From Vespa crabro (lineage: Eukaryota; Arthropoda; Insecta; Hymenoptera; Vespidae), in contig NC_060956.1 in assembly GCF_910589235.1 (NCBI RefSeq), forward strand, positions 6,983,999 to 7,047,998: DNA of 64,000 nucleotides. The letters run 5' to 3'. Positions 37,523 through 50,000 of the stretch are shown in pieces (within the stretch, counting starts at the first letter, position 1; every line of letters starts with the position of its first letter). A program made the translations under genes and the position numbers. Under the pieces are notes generated by a model, which searched no databases, was not told where the DNA came from, and saw only the letters and a program-made list of their open reading frames with translations.

Positions 37523-40500
37523 CGTTGTATAGTATTTCAGACTACACACAAGTGCCGAGTACTGTCCCGTTCACTGTGACTTTCTCCTACGGATCCTCGT
37601 GCCGCACTGCTCTTAAAAGAGAAGTGAAAGATAAACTATCGAAGAAAAGGACGAAGATAGAACCTGTTGTACCGTTAAATATAAAAACGTATTTCAACTT
37701 TGTAATAAAATATAACTTAAAAATTATAGTATGAAAAATAAAATACGTAAATTATAAATACATAACAATTTACGATATAAATCGATTAAATATATATTTG
37801 ATACTGATATTTATGTTTAAATTCTTTCCAAGATAATATTTTGTTGTATAAAAATTACGATTAAATATTCCAAATAATGTGTATATTTATGCGTATATAA
37901 AATATATAAATGAATAAAAAATATAAATTTACTTGCTTATTCATGATTTCAGAAATAATCTTTTATCCGATTAGATCAGAAAAGTCATGATCCTCATAAT
38001 AACAAAATGGAAAATTTATAAATTATAATGTTCGATTTACAATATAATTACAATAACTTTTAATCTGCCGCGTAAATGACGAAACATCATGGCTGCTATA
38101 ATTTTATTGGCTATTAGCATCTCTCTAAGACTGTTCACCACGTTTCATTCATAGCATATACGACTTCAGCGACAGGTATGAGCAAAATGCGGAGATTTAC
38201 TATCACTAGAGAAATATTATCTCCACTAGCCACCTGTTTTATCGGTGTATAATCTTGTGTAGGTATACTTTATTCACCTTGCAATCTAGTTAATATATGG
38301 CAGAAATTGTTGCATGTAGTAAAATAGTAGTACATCTGATAAAAGAAAGAAAAAATTATATGTCAGATTTATCTAAAGATTAATAAAGAAGGATTTGTTA
38401 AGATTGTTTATTAATTTTCGCTTGAAGTGTGTATGACTTCAAGAAAAGATACGGAAAAAATACGAACTATAAGCGCAAGTTTAATTGAACACTTCACTAT
38501 TCTGCGCCTATCATATCGGTGTATATTTCCTATAGTTTGATATAAAGTCATACTCCTCTCACGTATAAATAATAGTCGGGTTCGTATGGGTTAGAGTAAG
38601 TAATTTAGTAGACTATGAACTCGCACTTTTCAATCTCTCATATCTTTTATATTGTTTTTTGATGGGGGCATGCGTTTCGTAATGATTCATGCTAGAAATG
38701 ATGTTGGTACGTATTTATTTCGTAAAAAATACATACAGGATAATAAATATAATTGAAACATATAATAACTAGTATATAAATTTGCAACAGAAAATAAGAT
38801 TTTATCAAATGTTTTATCAAAAATAATTATATAAAATAATATTATACTATTTTAATATAGATTAAAACGTAAGACGTATCTATCAATAGTTGGTCATAAT
38901 AATAAATACACAATTTATTTATTTATTAGTTCGCACGAAAGACCATTTTTTTTTTTTGTTATTATAAATTACTATCATATATAAATGTGATGTATATATT
39001 CTTTTACTTCTTCTTATCATTGTCCTCATTACCATATTATTATATTATATATTACTATTACAATAATAGTGCGTATATATATAATCATGAAACGTATTTC
39101 TTCTTTTTGAAACGCGTTTGAAATTTAGAAAATCTATGCATCATTAGCATATGCATACGACAAGCAAACAATCGTCTACTCCATGAAACAAAACACACAC
39201 CATATAATGGTATATATATATGTATATATAAATCAGTAGTGGGAGTACGAACTACTTTTTTTGCCGTAGATTTCGAGGAAGGCCACTGTACAGAACTTTT
39301 TCTGAACAGACAATAAAATAAGTCAATCAAATTTAACATAATAAGATAATCGATTTTCAGCATTAAATATACTAATTAATATTCGTTTCATTCTTTCGGC
39401 GAATTTATATCATTCATTCAAAAAATAATCATTATGTGCAAAGATCATCAGTTTTTTTGTTATGTTAGGAATATATTAAAATTGCGTTAGGATTCTAAGT
39501 TTCATTTTGCATTTTAAATCAGAGCAAAAAAGAGGTAATATGCCTCTATAAATTGTAGCATAAGAAGGAAATTATATAGTATTGAGATATTTCCAATCAA
39601 GTAAAATATCGGAAAGAAGATTTCAGTTTTACCAATGATTGATGAAGTAAATTCCTTTGCAACCGATCAATGGTAAATATATCCCTGGTTTTACCATCAA
39701 TTAATAAAAGAGGATCTCTGCTTTATCGATGGTCGATAAATAAATTCTTTCCTTAGTGTTCAAAGTTGAGGTTTTAAAGTAGATCTCTTCGTCATCGACC
39801 GATTCTTTTTTATTCCGATCGTTAGTAAAGACAGATCTCTGTTTTCGAATTACTTGGCAACGAAAAATTCCTGCCCTACTAACGGTTAAAACACGTCGGC
39901 AAAATTAATATTTCTAGTTTCGCATCAGTCGATAACAAAGATTCTTGTTTCATACGATTGATTAAGTAGATTGTTTACCATCAGTTTGTAATTAGATTCC
40001 TGGTTTATCGATTATCATCAATGGATCACTTGTGCATCGGTTTACTTATCCAAGCAAGGAAGCCTTATTTTTATGTTTAAATTATTCTCAAAAAACACAA
40101 TTTTTTGATATAATTCTTTTCAAAGAAAATTATGTTTTTTCAAATATTCGAGCAAGTCATTTACGTGTTTAAACCTTTATCTTTAAAATAAGATCATGTT
40201 CATCATAATGAATCAAAAATTACTCCTTTACTCATTTTTGGCGTAAACCATTATAGAACCATAGATAATGAACAGCCTTAAAGTTATAAAATATATTTAC
40301 AAGTAGTGAATATTTTAAAAATATTTTATTCGATTTTATCTTATTTATGATTCTTAATTTACATTAAGGAAAATTACAATATCTCCATGTGTCGTAAATA
40401 TTTTAAAAATTTATGAACTTCTTGACTTTAAAAGTTCGTGATCAGCGCAGTATGGTAGTTGAATCATATGTTACAAAATGATTCACTGATTGTTACTTAC

Positions 40501-40534
40501 AGAGTTATTTTAAAGTTTATTTACTTGAGATAAA
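37523..40534. other. Divergent intergenic region, chitinase / KTI12
   Basis: 3 kb between two start codons pointing apart. It holds AT-rich DNA, a T-rich block near 38950, short (TA) tracts and, at about 39620-40060, a degenerate repeat array. A minus-strand open frame at 39085-39363 has no protein-like conservation that I recognise and is not called. Confidence 0.55.
39620..40060. repeat. Degenerate repeat array, about 37-40 bp period
   Basis: Recurrent blocks of the type GGTTTTACCATCAATTAATA, GATCTCTG, TTATCGATGGTCGATAA and TAAATTCCT, spaced about 37-40 bp. Several blocks resemble the reverse complement of the tandem unit at 33586-33774 (for example TGAAGTAAATTCCT against the reverse of AGGAATTTATTACTA). 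The copies are strongly diverged. Confidence 0.5.
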
Positions 40535-41701
40535 ATGCCTCTTATTATAATAACTGGTATTCCTTGTAGTGGTAAAACTACAAGAACATTACAACTAAAG
40601 GAATATCTTGAAAACGAAGTGAAAAAACGTGTAGATATAATTACTGAAATTGACTTCATATCTAAAACAGGTTATGATAGAAACTCATTTTATTCTGGTT
40701 AGTAAATATTAGAACATTTTGACTTTCAAGATAGTTTACTTTTTTTATGAAAAAATATATTCATATGTATATATATGTACATATGCATGTTTCAGATTCT
40801 AAAAATGAAAAATGTATAAGGAGTGATATAAAATCCATGGCACAAAGAATATTAAATCCAAATGATGTATTAATAATAGATGGTAGCAATTATATTAAAG
40901 GATATCGCTATGAAATATATTGTATGTCAAAATTATATAAAACACCACAATGCACCATACATTGTGATATACCTATTGAACATGCTTGGTTATGGAATGA
41001 AAAAAGACCAGTACCAGAACAATACAGCAGGGAAATATTTGATGGACTTGTAATGAGGTAAAATGATAATATTGAAGTATATATTTTTATAAACTTAATA
41101 AGAACGTAAATAATAGGTACGAAACACCAGATAATAAAAATCGATGGGACGCTCCATTATTTGCAGTGATGCCAGAAGATGATTTAAAATTTGATGATAT
41201 TTATAAGTCGCTTTATGAAGTTAAAGCACCTAAACCAAATCAAAGCACACAATGTGTCAGTATTTTTAACATTCAATTAATTTAATTATATTTATTGCAA
41301 ATTCTGTATTATTCATATAACTAATGATTATTTTGTCATAGCCACCTTTATCGTCTACAAATTATTTGTATGAACTGGATAGAATAACGCAAGATATCAC
41401 TAACGTAAGTTTATTGACATTTTTAAGTGAGCAATTTAATATTTAATATTTTTATGTGTATAATATATATTTTCTCATTACATATATAATTTTCTCTTTA
41501 TAGGCAATATTATCAGCAAAACAATTAGGAATTGAGAATGATATAAAAATTCCTCAATATGGCTTAACAGTACAAAAAACAGGTAATACACCTCAAATGA
41601 TGAGACTACGAAGACAATTTTTAACATATAGCAAAATGCATCAAATTAATATTAATCAAATAGCTCTACTATTTGTACAATATCTTAATAAAAGCTTATA
41701 A
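40535..41701 (+). CDS. KTI12: KTI12 (Elongator-associated ATPase)
   Basis: Five exons: 40535-40697, 40796-41057, 41117-41255, 41342-41404 and 41504-41701. The product is 274 residues. KTI12 is a P-loop ATPase related to PSTK; it binds tRNA and is needed for Elongator to modify wobble uridines. The start MPLIIITGIPCSGKTT contains the Walker A motif (residues 8-15). The family blocks follow: VLIIDGSNYIKGYRYEIYC, CDIPIEHAWLWNEKR and YSREIFDGLVMRYETPD with NRWDAPLF. The C-terminus carries the conserved MMRLRRQFLTY helix. All splice junctions keep frame. Confidence 0.93.
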
Positions 41702-43348
41702 TTTTAAAACTGTTAATGTTATTTTCTGTTCTTAAAGCATTTCTATTTAATTAGATATTATAAATGTACCTAAAAAAAAGGTATATAGTAATTTCTATGA
41801 TCCATATTGATGTTTGGTAAAAATTGGTAATTTTTGCTATATGAAAGGTTGATACATATTGACAAATGATCATGTAGAATAGACTTTAATATAAAATTAT
41901 ATTAATTACATTATTAAATCTAAACTAACTTACATCTAAATTGATCTACATTTATTCCATATAACAAATTATTATTGCTGATTTTTTAAGATCTTAAAAA
42001 TAGCAAAACAAATATGAAGTCGACTTAAAATCGATGATTATGTTCGGGTAATTCTTCAATTATGTGCAAAATATGTGAAACTATAAGCATGCTATAAGGA
42101 AGAATAATGGAAGAAATTTTATAATTATTTTAATAACAATAAATATAGATTTGTAATTTTGTATTGAACTTAGCAATACATGTTCATTATATTCATTTCT
42201 TTTTACATACTTTATAACAGTCTTATTTTTTATATTCACGATTTATATTTATTTTAGATTTCTTTATTTAATCTTTAGGAAAAAATAAGTATTATTAAAA
42301 CAAAGAATTATAATTATACAATAAAAATATCCGAAAGGCACTGCTGCAGAAGATCGATGTAAAGCTTAAGCAAAGTCAGATTTATAATATTGAAATTCAC
42401 ATTTTTCCTCATGATGAAATATAATATATATTAGATATGTTATCTTTCATTGTATTTTTTAGATTTATTAAAAATAACACGACGGATAATTGTATTATAT
42501 TTTATGAAGGTTCAATGTGTTGGTAGTTAGAAAATTTTGGTTAATATTCTTATAATAGAAAGATACAAAAAGAAACGCTTGAAAAGTATTTACTTCCATA
42601 TTTGCCATTACAAAATTATATATCTGAAGAGAATAACACATATAACGAAGTAAAAACTTTCAGTGATCATTTATATATCATTTTCTATACATGCTTTTTA
42701 CAATATTTTTGAAAGGAACTAATGATAATATGGAAAAATAATACATATTCATAAGCTGTAGTTTCTTCTCCGATGAAACTTTGTCTGTTCTTTTAATAAA
42801 TTTGATTTTTAACTTGTCTTCATTATTTGAAAAATGACCAAGGATAAAGAAAAAACTAAATAAGGCTTCGTTAGCACCTGTAAAGATATGTCATTAGCAT
42901 TATCACTAACGTTAGTAATCGAAATATTCCCAACTAAACAGCAGGAGAGAGCAGAAGAGGAAATGGTCATATATTACATTGTCATAGCTATTGGTACATG
43001 ATGGAAACAAATAAACGTTAATTATTATGCTAGATCACAAATGTAAGACTCATTAGGGAAATTGTCAAATTGTTACTAAAAGTTACTGATTTATGAAGTT
43101 ATTAATTATTTAGTTTGGTACTACGAAAGGAACTTGTATATGTCAAAAATTTCGTTTTCAGGGAATATAGAAATAACACTTATTTGTATCCAAATAAGCT
43201 TTTGAATCACAGAAATTGTTTTACAATACCAGAAATAAAATATGTTATGGTTGTCTTTGAATTTGCTCGGTATAAATTGGAGTACTTTAGTCCTTGTACA
43301 ATTCCACCAATTTTCCTCATGAGTAAAACATGTTAGATTTGTCAATAT
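41702..43348. other. Tail-to-tail intergenic region
   Basis: AT-rich DNA between the KTI12 stop (plus) and the carnosine N-methyltransferase stop (minus). Overlapping open frames at 43115-43345 on both strands have no recognisable content. Nothing else is supported. Confidence 0.6.
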
Positions 43349-45280
43349 TTAATTTTCTTGTTCTTGTATGCCATTGCTTTCAGCACCATTTTGATGACCC
43401 AATATATTAATATGTCTTTTAGGTTTCCGACATACAAAATATACACTATTATACTCGCATTGTAACATACTATTCACATTTTGCGCATAGCGTGTTTTCA
43501 TGTGTGTTTCTTCTTTCTAAACAATAGTAAACATAAATAGATATAGTTGATATTATATGTATATCTTCTACTAAAAAAAAAAAAAAAAGAAAAAAAAATA
43601 ATAATAATAATTACCTCAAGATGAAAACCGAAACCTTGTATAACATCACGAACTGCATCATAACTTGGTTCTATTGAATCTTCCATAGGCATGTCACTAA
43701 AATGATACAGCAATGGACCAAGATTTATCCATACTCCTCCTGGTTTTAAAATTTTATAGATGGTTTCTATAAATTGTACTACATTATTTGCACAATCTAT
43801 AAAGAAACACGTAGCAACACAATCCCAATGGTCATCTTCTGTATAAACCTATAATTTATATTTCTTTTAATTTATTTAATCTTAAATAAGTATTATTCTT
43901 TAAGTAATATAAAAGGAGATTACCTCTAAGAAATCTCCTGCTGTCATAGAAAATTGTGCATTTTCTGGAAGATCACTGGGATTTACGTCAGGGAAGAAAA
44001 CAGCTTGTGTTTGATGTTCTGGTTTTAAATTGTTCATATATTGATGTACCCATGGATGTACTTGATATGAATTTATACCTCTGCATCTATAATGTTCATT
44101 TTCATCGTTATTATTATTATCTTGTTATCATTTGTTTTTCTTATTTAACTTATCGTGATAAGAATAAATTTATTACAATACTCACTTATTTAATACGAAA
44201 TGTGATGCAAAGAGCATAAAGAGAGAAAATTCGTTCCCTTGGCAAGTATAACCACGCCTTGCAATTTCATACGCAAGACGACCCAATCCTGCACCAGGTA
44301 CTAGAATTTGCACTTGTGATGGAGTACTGGAAATTTACCTATCATTTCATATTTTTCTGAACTATGTTTAGCTAGGACACAGAGGTTTTGCAAATAATGA
44401 TATCTAGATTTTGTACACGATAATTGTAACTTTAAGTGGAATCTGAAAGCTTGATCATAGATTGCTTGTATTCTTAAATATTATGACATTATTAAGATAA
44501 AATCTACCAATATGTGTTAACATATTGAAATAAAGTAGACAAAATATTCGTACCATTTATCTAATGGAAATTGATTTGTTATTTCATCTATGATAGGCTG
44601 ATAGCAAGCTTTACGTTCTTCAGTTCCTTCCAAGCTCCAGTCGCGAACTAATTGTTTAATAGTAGCTTGTACTTTTTCTTGGTCAGCCAATACAGGTCGG
44701 GTGTTTTGTGTCTGCAATCAGACCTACCTATAGAATATATCTTTGTGAAAATAAGCTTATTAGTGATATGTTTTATAAATTAATCTTATATTTCAAGAGT
44801 GCAGTTATGGATTATATTCTATAATAATGAAAAGTGAAAAGTATTTTAACATTTTTAACTGTTAATTTTAGTATATTATACATAACACTACACATATCAT
44901 ACAAAATAAATCAAACATGCCACAAACCAGGTAAAGTTTTCTTACACTGTCATTTTGTGCACTAGCTGGGCTCACATTTTCAAAAATATGAGCTACATCC
45001 TTTATGATGAGTCTTATTATATCGTTGTTATATTCAATACATCTCTTGACTTCTTGAAGATGCTCTTTATATTTGGATAATAGTTTCTGATGATGCACCG
45101 GTAAGGATAATAGATAAGATTCTGTCTTCTTAACTCTCTGCAGGGAGTGAGATCTATATAAAAACATTTTGTTTTCTAAACTTATTTTGTATTTTACTTT
45201 GATATTGTTGTATGCGTATGTATGTGCACACGTGTATATAGTATATATATATATATATATATATATAGTGTATATATATA

Positions 45281-45339
<59 letters not shown>

Positions 45340-45877
45340 CACGTAAATGTTTATCGAATGAAGAATATAAGTATTAATAACTAGTACGAAATTGTATTTA
45401 ATAGCTAATGAACTTATGAACCTGACAAGATAATACTCGAGCCATTGTACTTTTATTGGAATAACAACGTTGATCCATAAACACTGATGACATAACTTGC
45501 GTACGAGTATGAGTTTAATATATAACAAGAGAAGAATTAATACAGTATGAAAGCTCTTGTTAGACTAATACTTATCTATTAAAGGTTAAACAACGCAAGA
45601 AGATAGTATTTAACATAGAATATCATACACGCTAAAGAACGAAAATCATTCAATTAATCATGGTCACATAAGAAAAAAAAATGAAGGTAATAGAAATAAG
45701 GTTAAATCATCAAAGCAAAGATCACAAATGAAAAGGAACATTGGTTGCTCTTTCGAAGGAGCCTACTCACTTATAGTGCCTGAACGCTGAAACAATACGT
45801 TGAAAATGTTTCCTCTCCTCTTCATCCTCGTACGAATCGTGAACTTTTTTCGGATATGCATTGTGCATCGATTCCAT
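43349..45877 (-). CDS. CARNMT1: Carnosine N-methyltransferase
   Basis: Seven exons, minus strand: 45771-45877, 44946-45153, 44554-44711, 44186-44326, 43924-44086, 43615-43848 and 43349-43516. The product is 392 residues (vertebrate about 410). It uses S-adenosylmethionine to convert carnosine to anserine and also methylates histidine on some zinc-finger proteins. The SAM-binding motif is ILVPGAGLGRLAYEIA (about 165-180). Family blocks include CQGNEFSLFMLFASHFVLN, FFPDVNPSDLPE, FSMTAGDFLE and WDCVATCFFIDCANN with GVWINLGPLLYHF. I chose the start MESMHNAYPKK because the frame runs cleanly into KHFQRIVSAFRHYK. A second in-frame ATG lies three codons on. Its start faces the PI5P 4-kinase gene about 1.2 kb away. 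Confidence 0.95.
45241..45336. repeat. (TA)n microsatellite in CARNMT1 intron 1
   Basis: Long TA tract with two GTGTA/GTATA interruptions. Tyr/Ile open frames through it on both strands are artefacts. Confidence 0.95.
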
Positions 45878-47087
45878 TTTTATACTCGCACACGTAGGCC
45901 CTACTTTTTCCTAATTAGCCTTTTAACACGATGTTCGGTGGCGGCTTCCTCGGCACAAGCGTTACACCGAGTTTCCAAGACGGCAGCGAGATTAGTTTTA
46001 AGGCTGCACCGATTTCATGCGCGACGACAAACCGTGCCCGTGCCAATAATACACTATTGTCACTATGACGAAAGCATCATCAAATTCTCGTTAAATCAGA
46101 CGATCTTGGTTAGGCTAAGAAAATTTTCTCTTACAAATTATTAACCATTATCAAGATATAATTGAAATTTTCATGAAGTAAATTACATAACCTATCGATC
46201 GAACTTAACCGTCCGTTATCTATCTAAATCTGTTCGATACTAATTATATGAAATAAACAACGATATATTTTGTAATAGTATAGATAAGATTTTGTTATTG
46301 CGGAAATAAAGTATAAATATAGATAGAATCTTTACGCATATGTTTGCACGAGTACCGTGCCAAATTTATAATCGATTCCTAAGATAATATTTTGATCGAG
46401 CATTATAAATTAACTGCTTGTCAAAAAAGATGTTTGAAAACTAAAACGCTATTTCTTTCGATTTTTCTTTATGACCATTTGATTTATATATATTCGATTC
46501 GAAAAAATCAAAAAATAGTAAAAGAAAAGAAAAGATAGTAGTATGAAAGTCGCAGTGCCGGTGACCGGCGCAGATATCGCATATCTGCAGAACATCTATA
46601 GTCGTTGCGGCTCGCAGGTGGGACATGCTCCCGTACGCCATTTTTAAAAGGAGCTCTCAGTCGCTAATCAGCAGCCGCGCGGCAGAGTGCAAAAGTAACA
46701 TTGGTTAATAGCGGCTTTCTCGTTAACGAGACTTTTACGAAAATTTATTTCTTTTATCGATATTGCGAGTGAGAAAATCGCTTGATATTTCTTTGATACA
46801 TTTCGCGATGACAACAGCGTGACTTAAGGAACGTGCGAATCGTGAATCGAAGTGCGTCGGTAGTTCCTTTATCTGTCGCGACTGGGATTTGGTCGGTGGT
46901 CGGTGTAAGTACGATCGAGTCTGATCACTCTCGTCAAACCGCGCGATTTGGAAAGAGAAAGTAGATAGCTAGTGAAAGAAGGAAAGACAGAGATATCGAA
47001 AAAGACAGAGAGAGACAGAGGAAAAGGAGACAGCAGATAGTATAGACCCTAGAATCAGAGAACCATTACTACACAAAAACAGGCAGC
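45878..47087. promoter_or_regulatory. Divergent upstream region, CARNMT1 / PIP4K
   Basis: 1.2 kb between divergent start codons. The segment 46530-47080 is clearly less AT-rich than its surroundings and probably holds the PI5P 4-kinase promoter and 5' UTR. It contains two adjacent palindromes at 46557-46588. Confidence 0.5.
46557..46588. repeat. Two adjacent perfect palindromes
   Basis: GCCGG-TGA-CCGGC at 46557-46569 is followed immediately by GCAGATAT-CGC-ATATCTGC at 46570-46588. Both arms are perfect. They lie in the GC-richer part of a divergent promoter region. Confidence 0.7.
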
Positions 47088-50000
47088 ATGTCCAGTGCGC
47101 CGCAAGTTTCCAGCGGGCTTAGCAAGCTCAAAAAAAAACATTTCCGCGTGAAGCATCAAAAGGTTAAACTCTTTCGTGCTAATGAGCCGCTCTTAAGCGT
47201 CTTCATGTGGGGTGTTAATCACACGGTAAGCGTTCATCATCCTCGTTCGTTTGAGAGAAAGAGGGAGGAGAGAGAGGAGAAGTAGGAGAGAGAGGAGAAG
47301 GAGAGAGAGAGAGACGTGTCGCATTTATATGACAGCACGTCGTATTGTACGTCATCGCGATTGCCATTTTCTCTATTTATTCCATCGACATGATCGGCAA
47401 TCCTTAATGAAGTTTAATAATGTTATTTTTTCATGAGATTTTCATTTTCTTCCAAGCTTCGTACAGCGCGCTATTTCGGATTGTGCAAGACGACGTCACG
47501 CTCTGAAAAAAATGAAATTTTATCGCACGAGTATTCTTGCACGTTTCGCCGATCGAATTTATCTCTTTACTTAGATTAAATTACAAATTATGTTTATAGA
47601 TCGACTTAGATCTAAAATTGTATATTGTTTGATATGCCGAGACTATTTTTTGTTAAATAGTACTACTATTGATACTATTACCTTTGTTACAGGTATTACT
47701 ATTTTGAAGTAATATTTATTTACATTTAAGAACAGTGCAATCCATTGCATAACATTCCTTGATATTTACTTTAAAAATTTAAATTATAGAAATTTTTCAT
47801 GGTGGATATTAGAATAAAAATATATCTTTTTTATACATAGATATTTAACTATGGGTAATGACATTTGTATACACAGATGTCATTACCTATAGTTGTCTCA
47901 TCACATGTGGATAAGCCTATAAATATTACAAATGATATTATATATATATGCAATATGCATTAAATATTTGAATATAATACTTTCTAAAGATGCTATTTAA
48001 TATTATAGTTTATAATATATAGAATATGAATTATTTTCTTTCTTATAATATTACTAATTAATATTGCATTCTTATCATTACAGATAAATGAACTTAGTCA
48101 TGTTAATATACCGGTAATGCTCCTACCAGATGATTTCAGAGCTTATAGTAAATTAAAAGTAGATAACCACCTTTTCAACAAGTAAGTCTATATTTTGATT
48201 TTATATAAATATTATAATTATTATATATTAATTATGAAAACATCTTTAAGGAATATTTTAAAGCATGAAACATCTTAGATTATATATATTAATAATTTAT
48301 ATATATCATTTTATTTAGTATTAAGTATTTATATGTCTTATATTACATTCAAATGTCTTTGGTATTTTCAAGCAATCATTACTCACAACGTTCATGAAGT
48401 ATCATTAATGTAAATTTAAAGCATGCCAGTCGGCTAGTCCATTCTAAATATACCACTTAATATTAGATTGGTAGGTTGGTCACAGCAAACCAGCCTTTAA
48501 TAATAGAATCAATGAAGGTCTTTCTATGACCCAGCATTGTATTAGTAAACAATGCAGGTATTGATTTTCTTTCAAATATTTTATTATATCAATTTCTAAT
48601 TGCAGAGAAAATATGCCCTCTCATTTTAAGATCAAAGAGTATTGTCCATTGGTATTCCGTAATTTGCGTGAAAGATTTGGCATAGATGACTTGGATTATA
48701 AAGAGTCTATGACAAGGTAATATAAAGAATAATTCAATTTTAAATTATATACTATCATTGTGGCTACCATAATGTGTAATTTTACTTCACATAAAATCAG
48801 TTATTGTTTTATTACATACGTAAAATTATGCGATAACTTTTATAAATAGCAAACAAGCATTTGAATTTTGTGATGTAAAGTATAAACATTGGTTATTGGT
48901 TCATATTGCACGTATACAAGAGAACTTGTTTTTTCGTTTTCTTTAAACAAATTGCCACTGATAAAATGAATGTACTCTTTACTTCGCATGTCAGATACTA
49001 TGTTTACTTATTTGTTGGTGTAGTATCTTTCTAAAAATTGTAATTTTGAGAGAAAATAATCTATCCATACTTTGTTATTATGTATTAATTTTTTTATTTT
49101 ATACAATTATTGAGATAGTGTTATTTGTTGAAATACTTGAAATAAATTAAATTCTCTCAAACATTAACCATTGTGCTTTAAATATCTTTGTTTGTATGTT
49201 TGTCTTTTGCTAGAAATAAGAAAGCATGTATGTTTTAGATATTGGTATTGTCAGTAATAATATATTGTTTAAAAATTTTTTGTTTTATATTTTGTTTTTT
49301 GTCATTATCGCAAATGTAATAGTGGATAATAAGATAATAATATTATCATTGTAGACATTTGTAGATATTTTAGATATTCTTAGTTTAGTGTAAATAACTT
49401 ATATACAGTTCTCTATTTGTAAAGCAAAGAATACAGATTTTTCATACGGAGATCATGTGACACATGGAATCATACTTTTCTGCATCAACCAAAAGATAAT
49501 TGGTAATAAATAGTATGTCTTGTAATACAAAAATTTTGCTAATAGATGTCGAGCATATAATCCTTCGCGACGTTCGGGTTTGGCCAAACTCAGTGGGAGG
49601 ACTCATCAATTGGTTCAGCGTTCAGCTACTGCTCCCTCAATAAACTTTACTCCTCCTCCTTTTATATCTCAAATTCCAGTCTTAAGTAAACCACTACGTA
49701 CCTACAGTTTTAAACCAAAACGCTTGAGGTTAGCCAGACTTGATTTCCCATTTTGTGCGTGTCTTGTGGTTAACACAATTTGATGAGTTTCTCTTTGACG
49801 ACAGAGATTCGGCACGAACTTTAAAGTTGCATTAATTATTTTTTTAGTCCTATTTTTATATGATCTAATAAAAGTATATTAACATTATTCTTCGAATACA
49901 AATTCAAAGAACTAAATTTTGTTTAAATTAAGCATGTGTAAAATTGAAGTGTTCAGGTATATATTACAATTTTGATTTTAATTTATTAAAATATTTGAAA

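Noticed and set aside
39085..39363. Minus-strand open frame of 92 codons between chitinase and KTI12
   Set aside because: No recognisable motif, unusual residue mix and no splice partners found; likely chance.
45154..45528. Tyr/Ile-rich open frames in CARNMT1 intron 1
   Set aside because: Translations of a (TA)n microsatellite.
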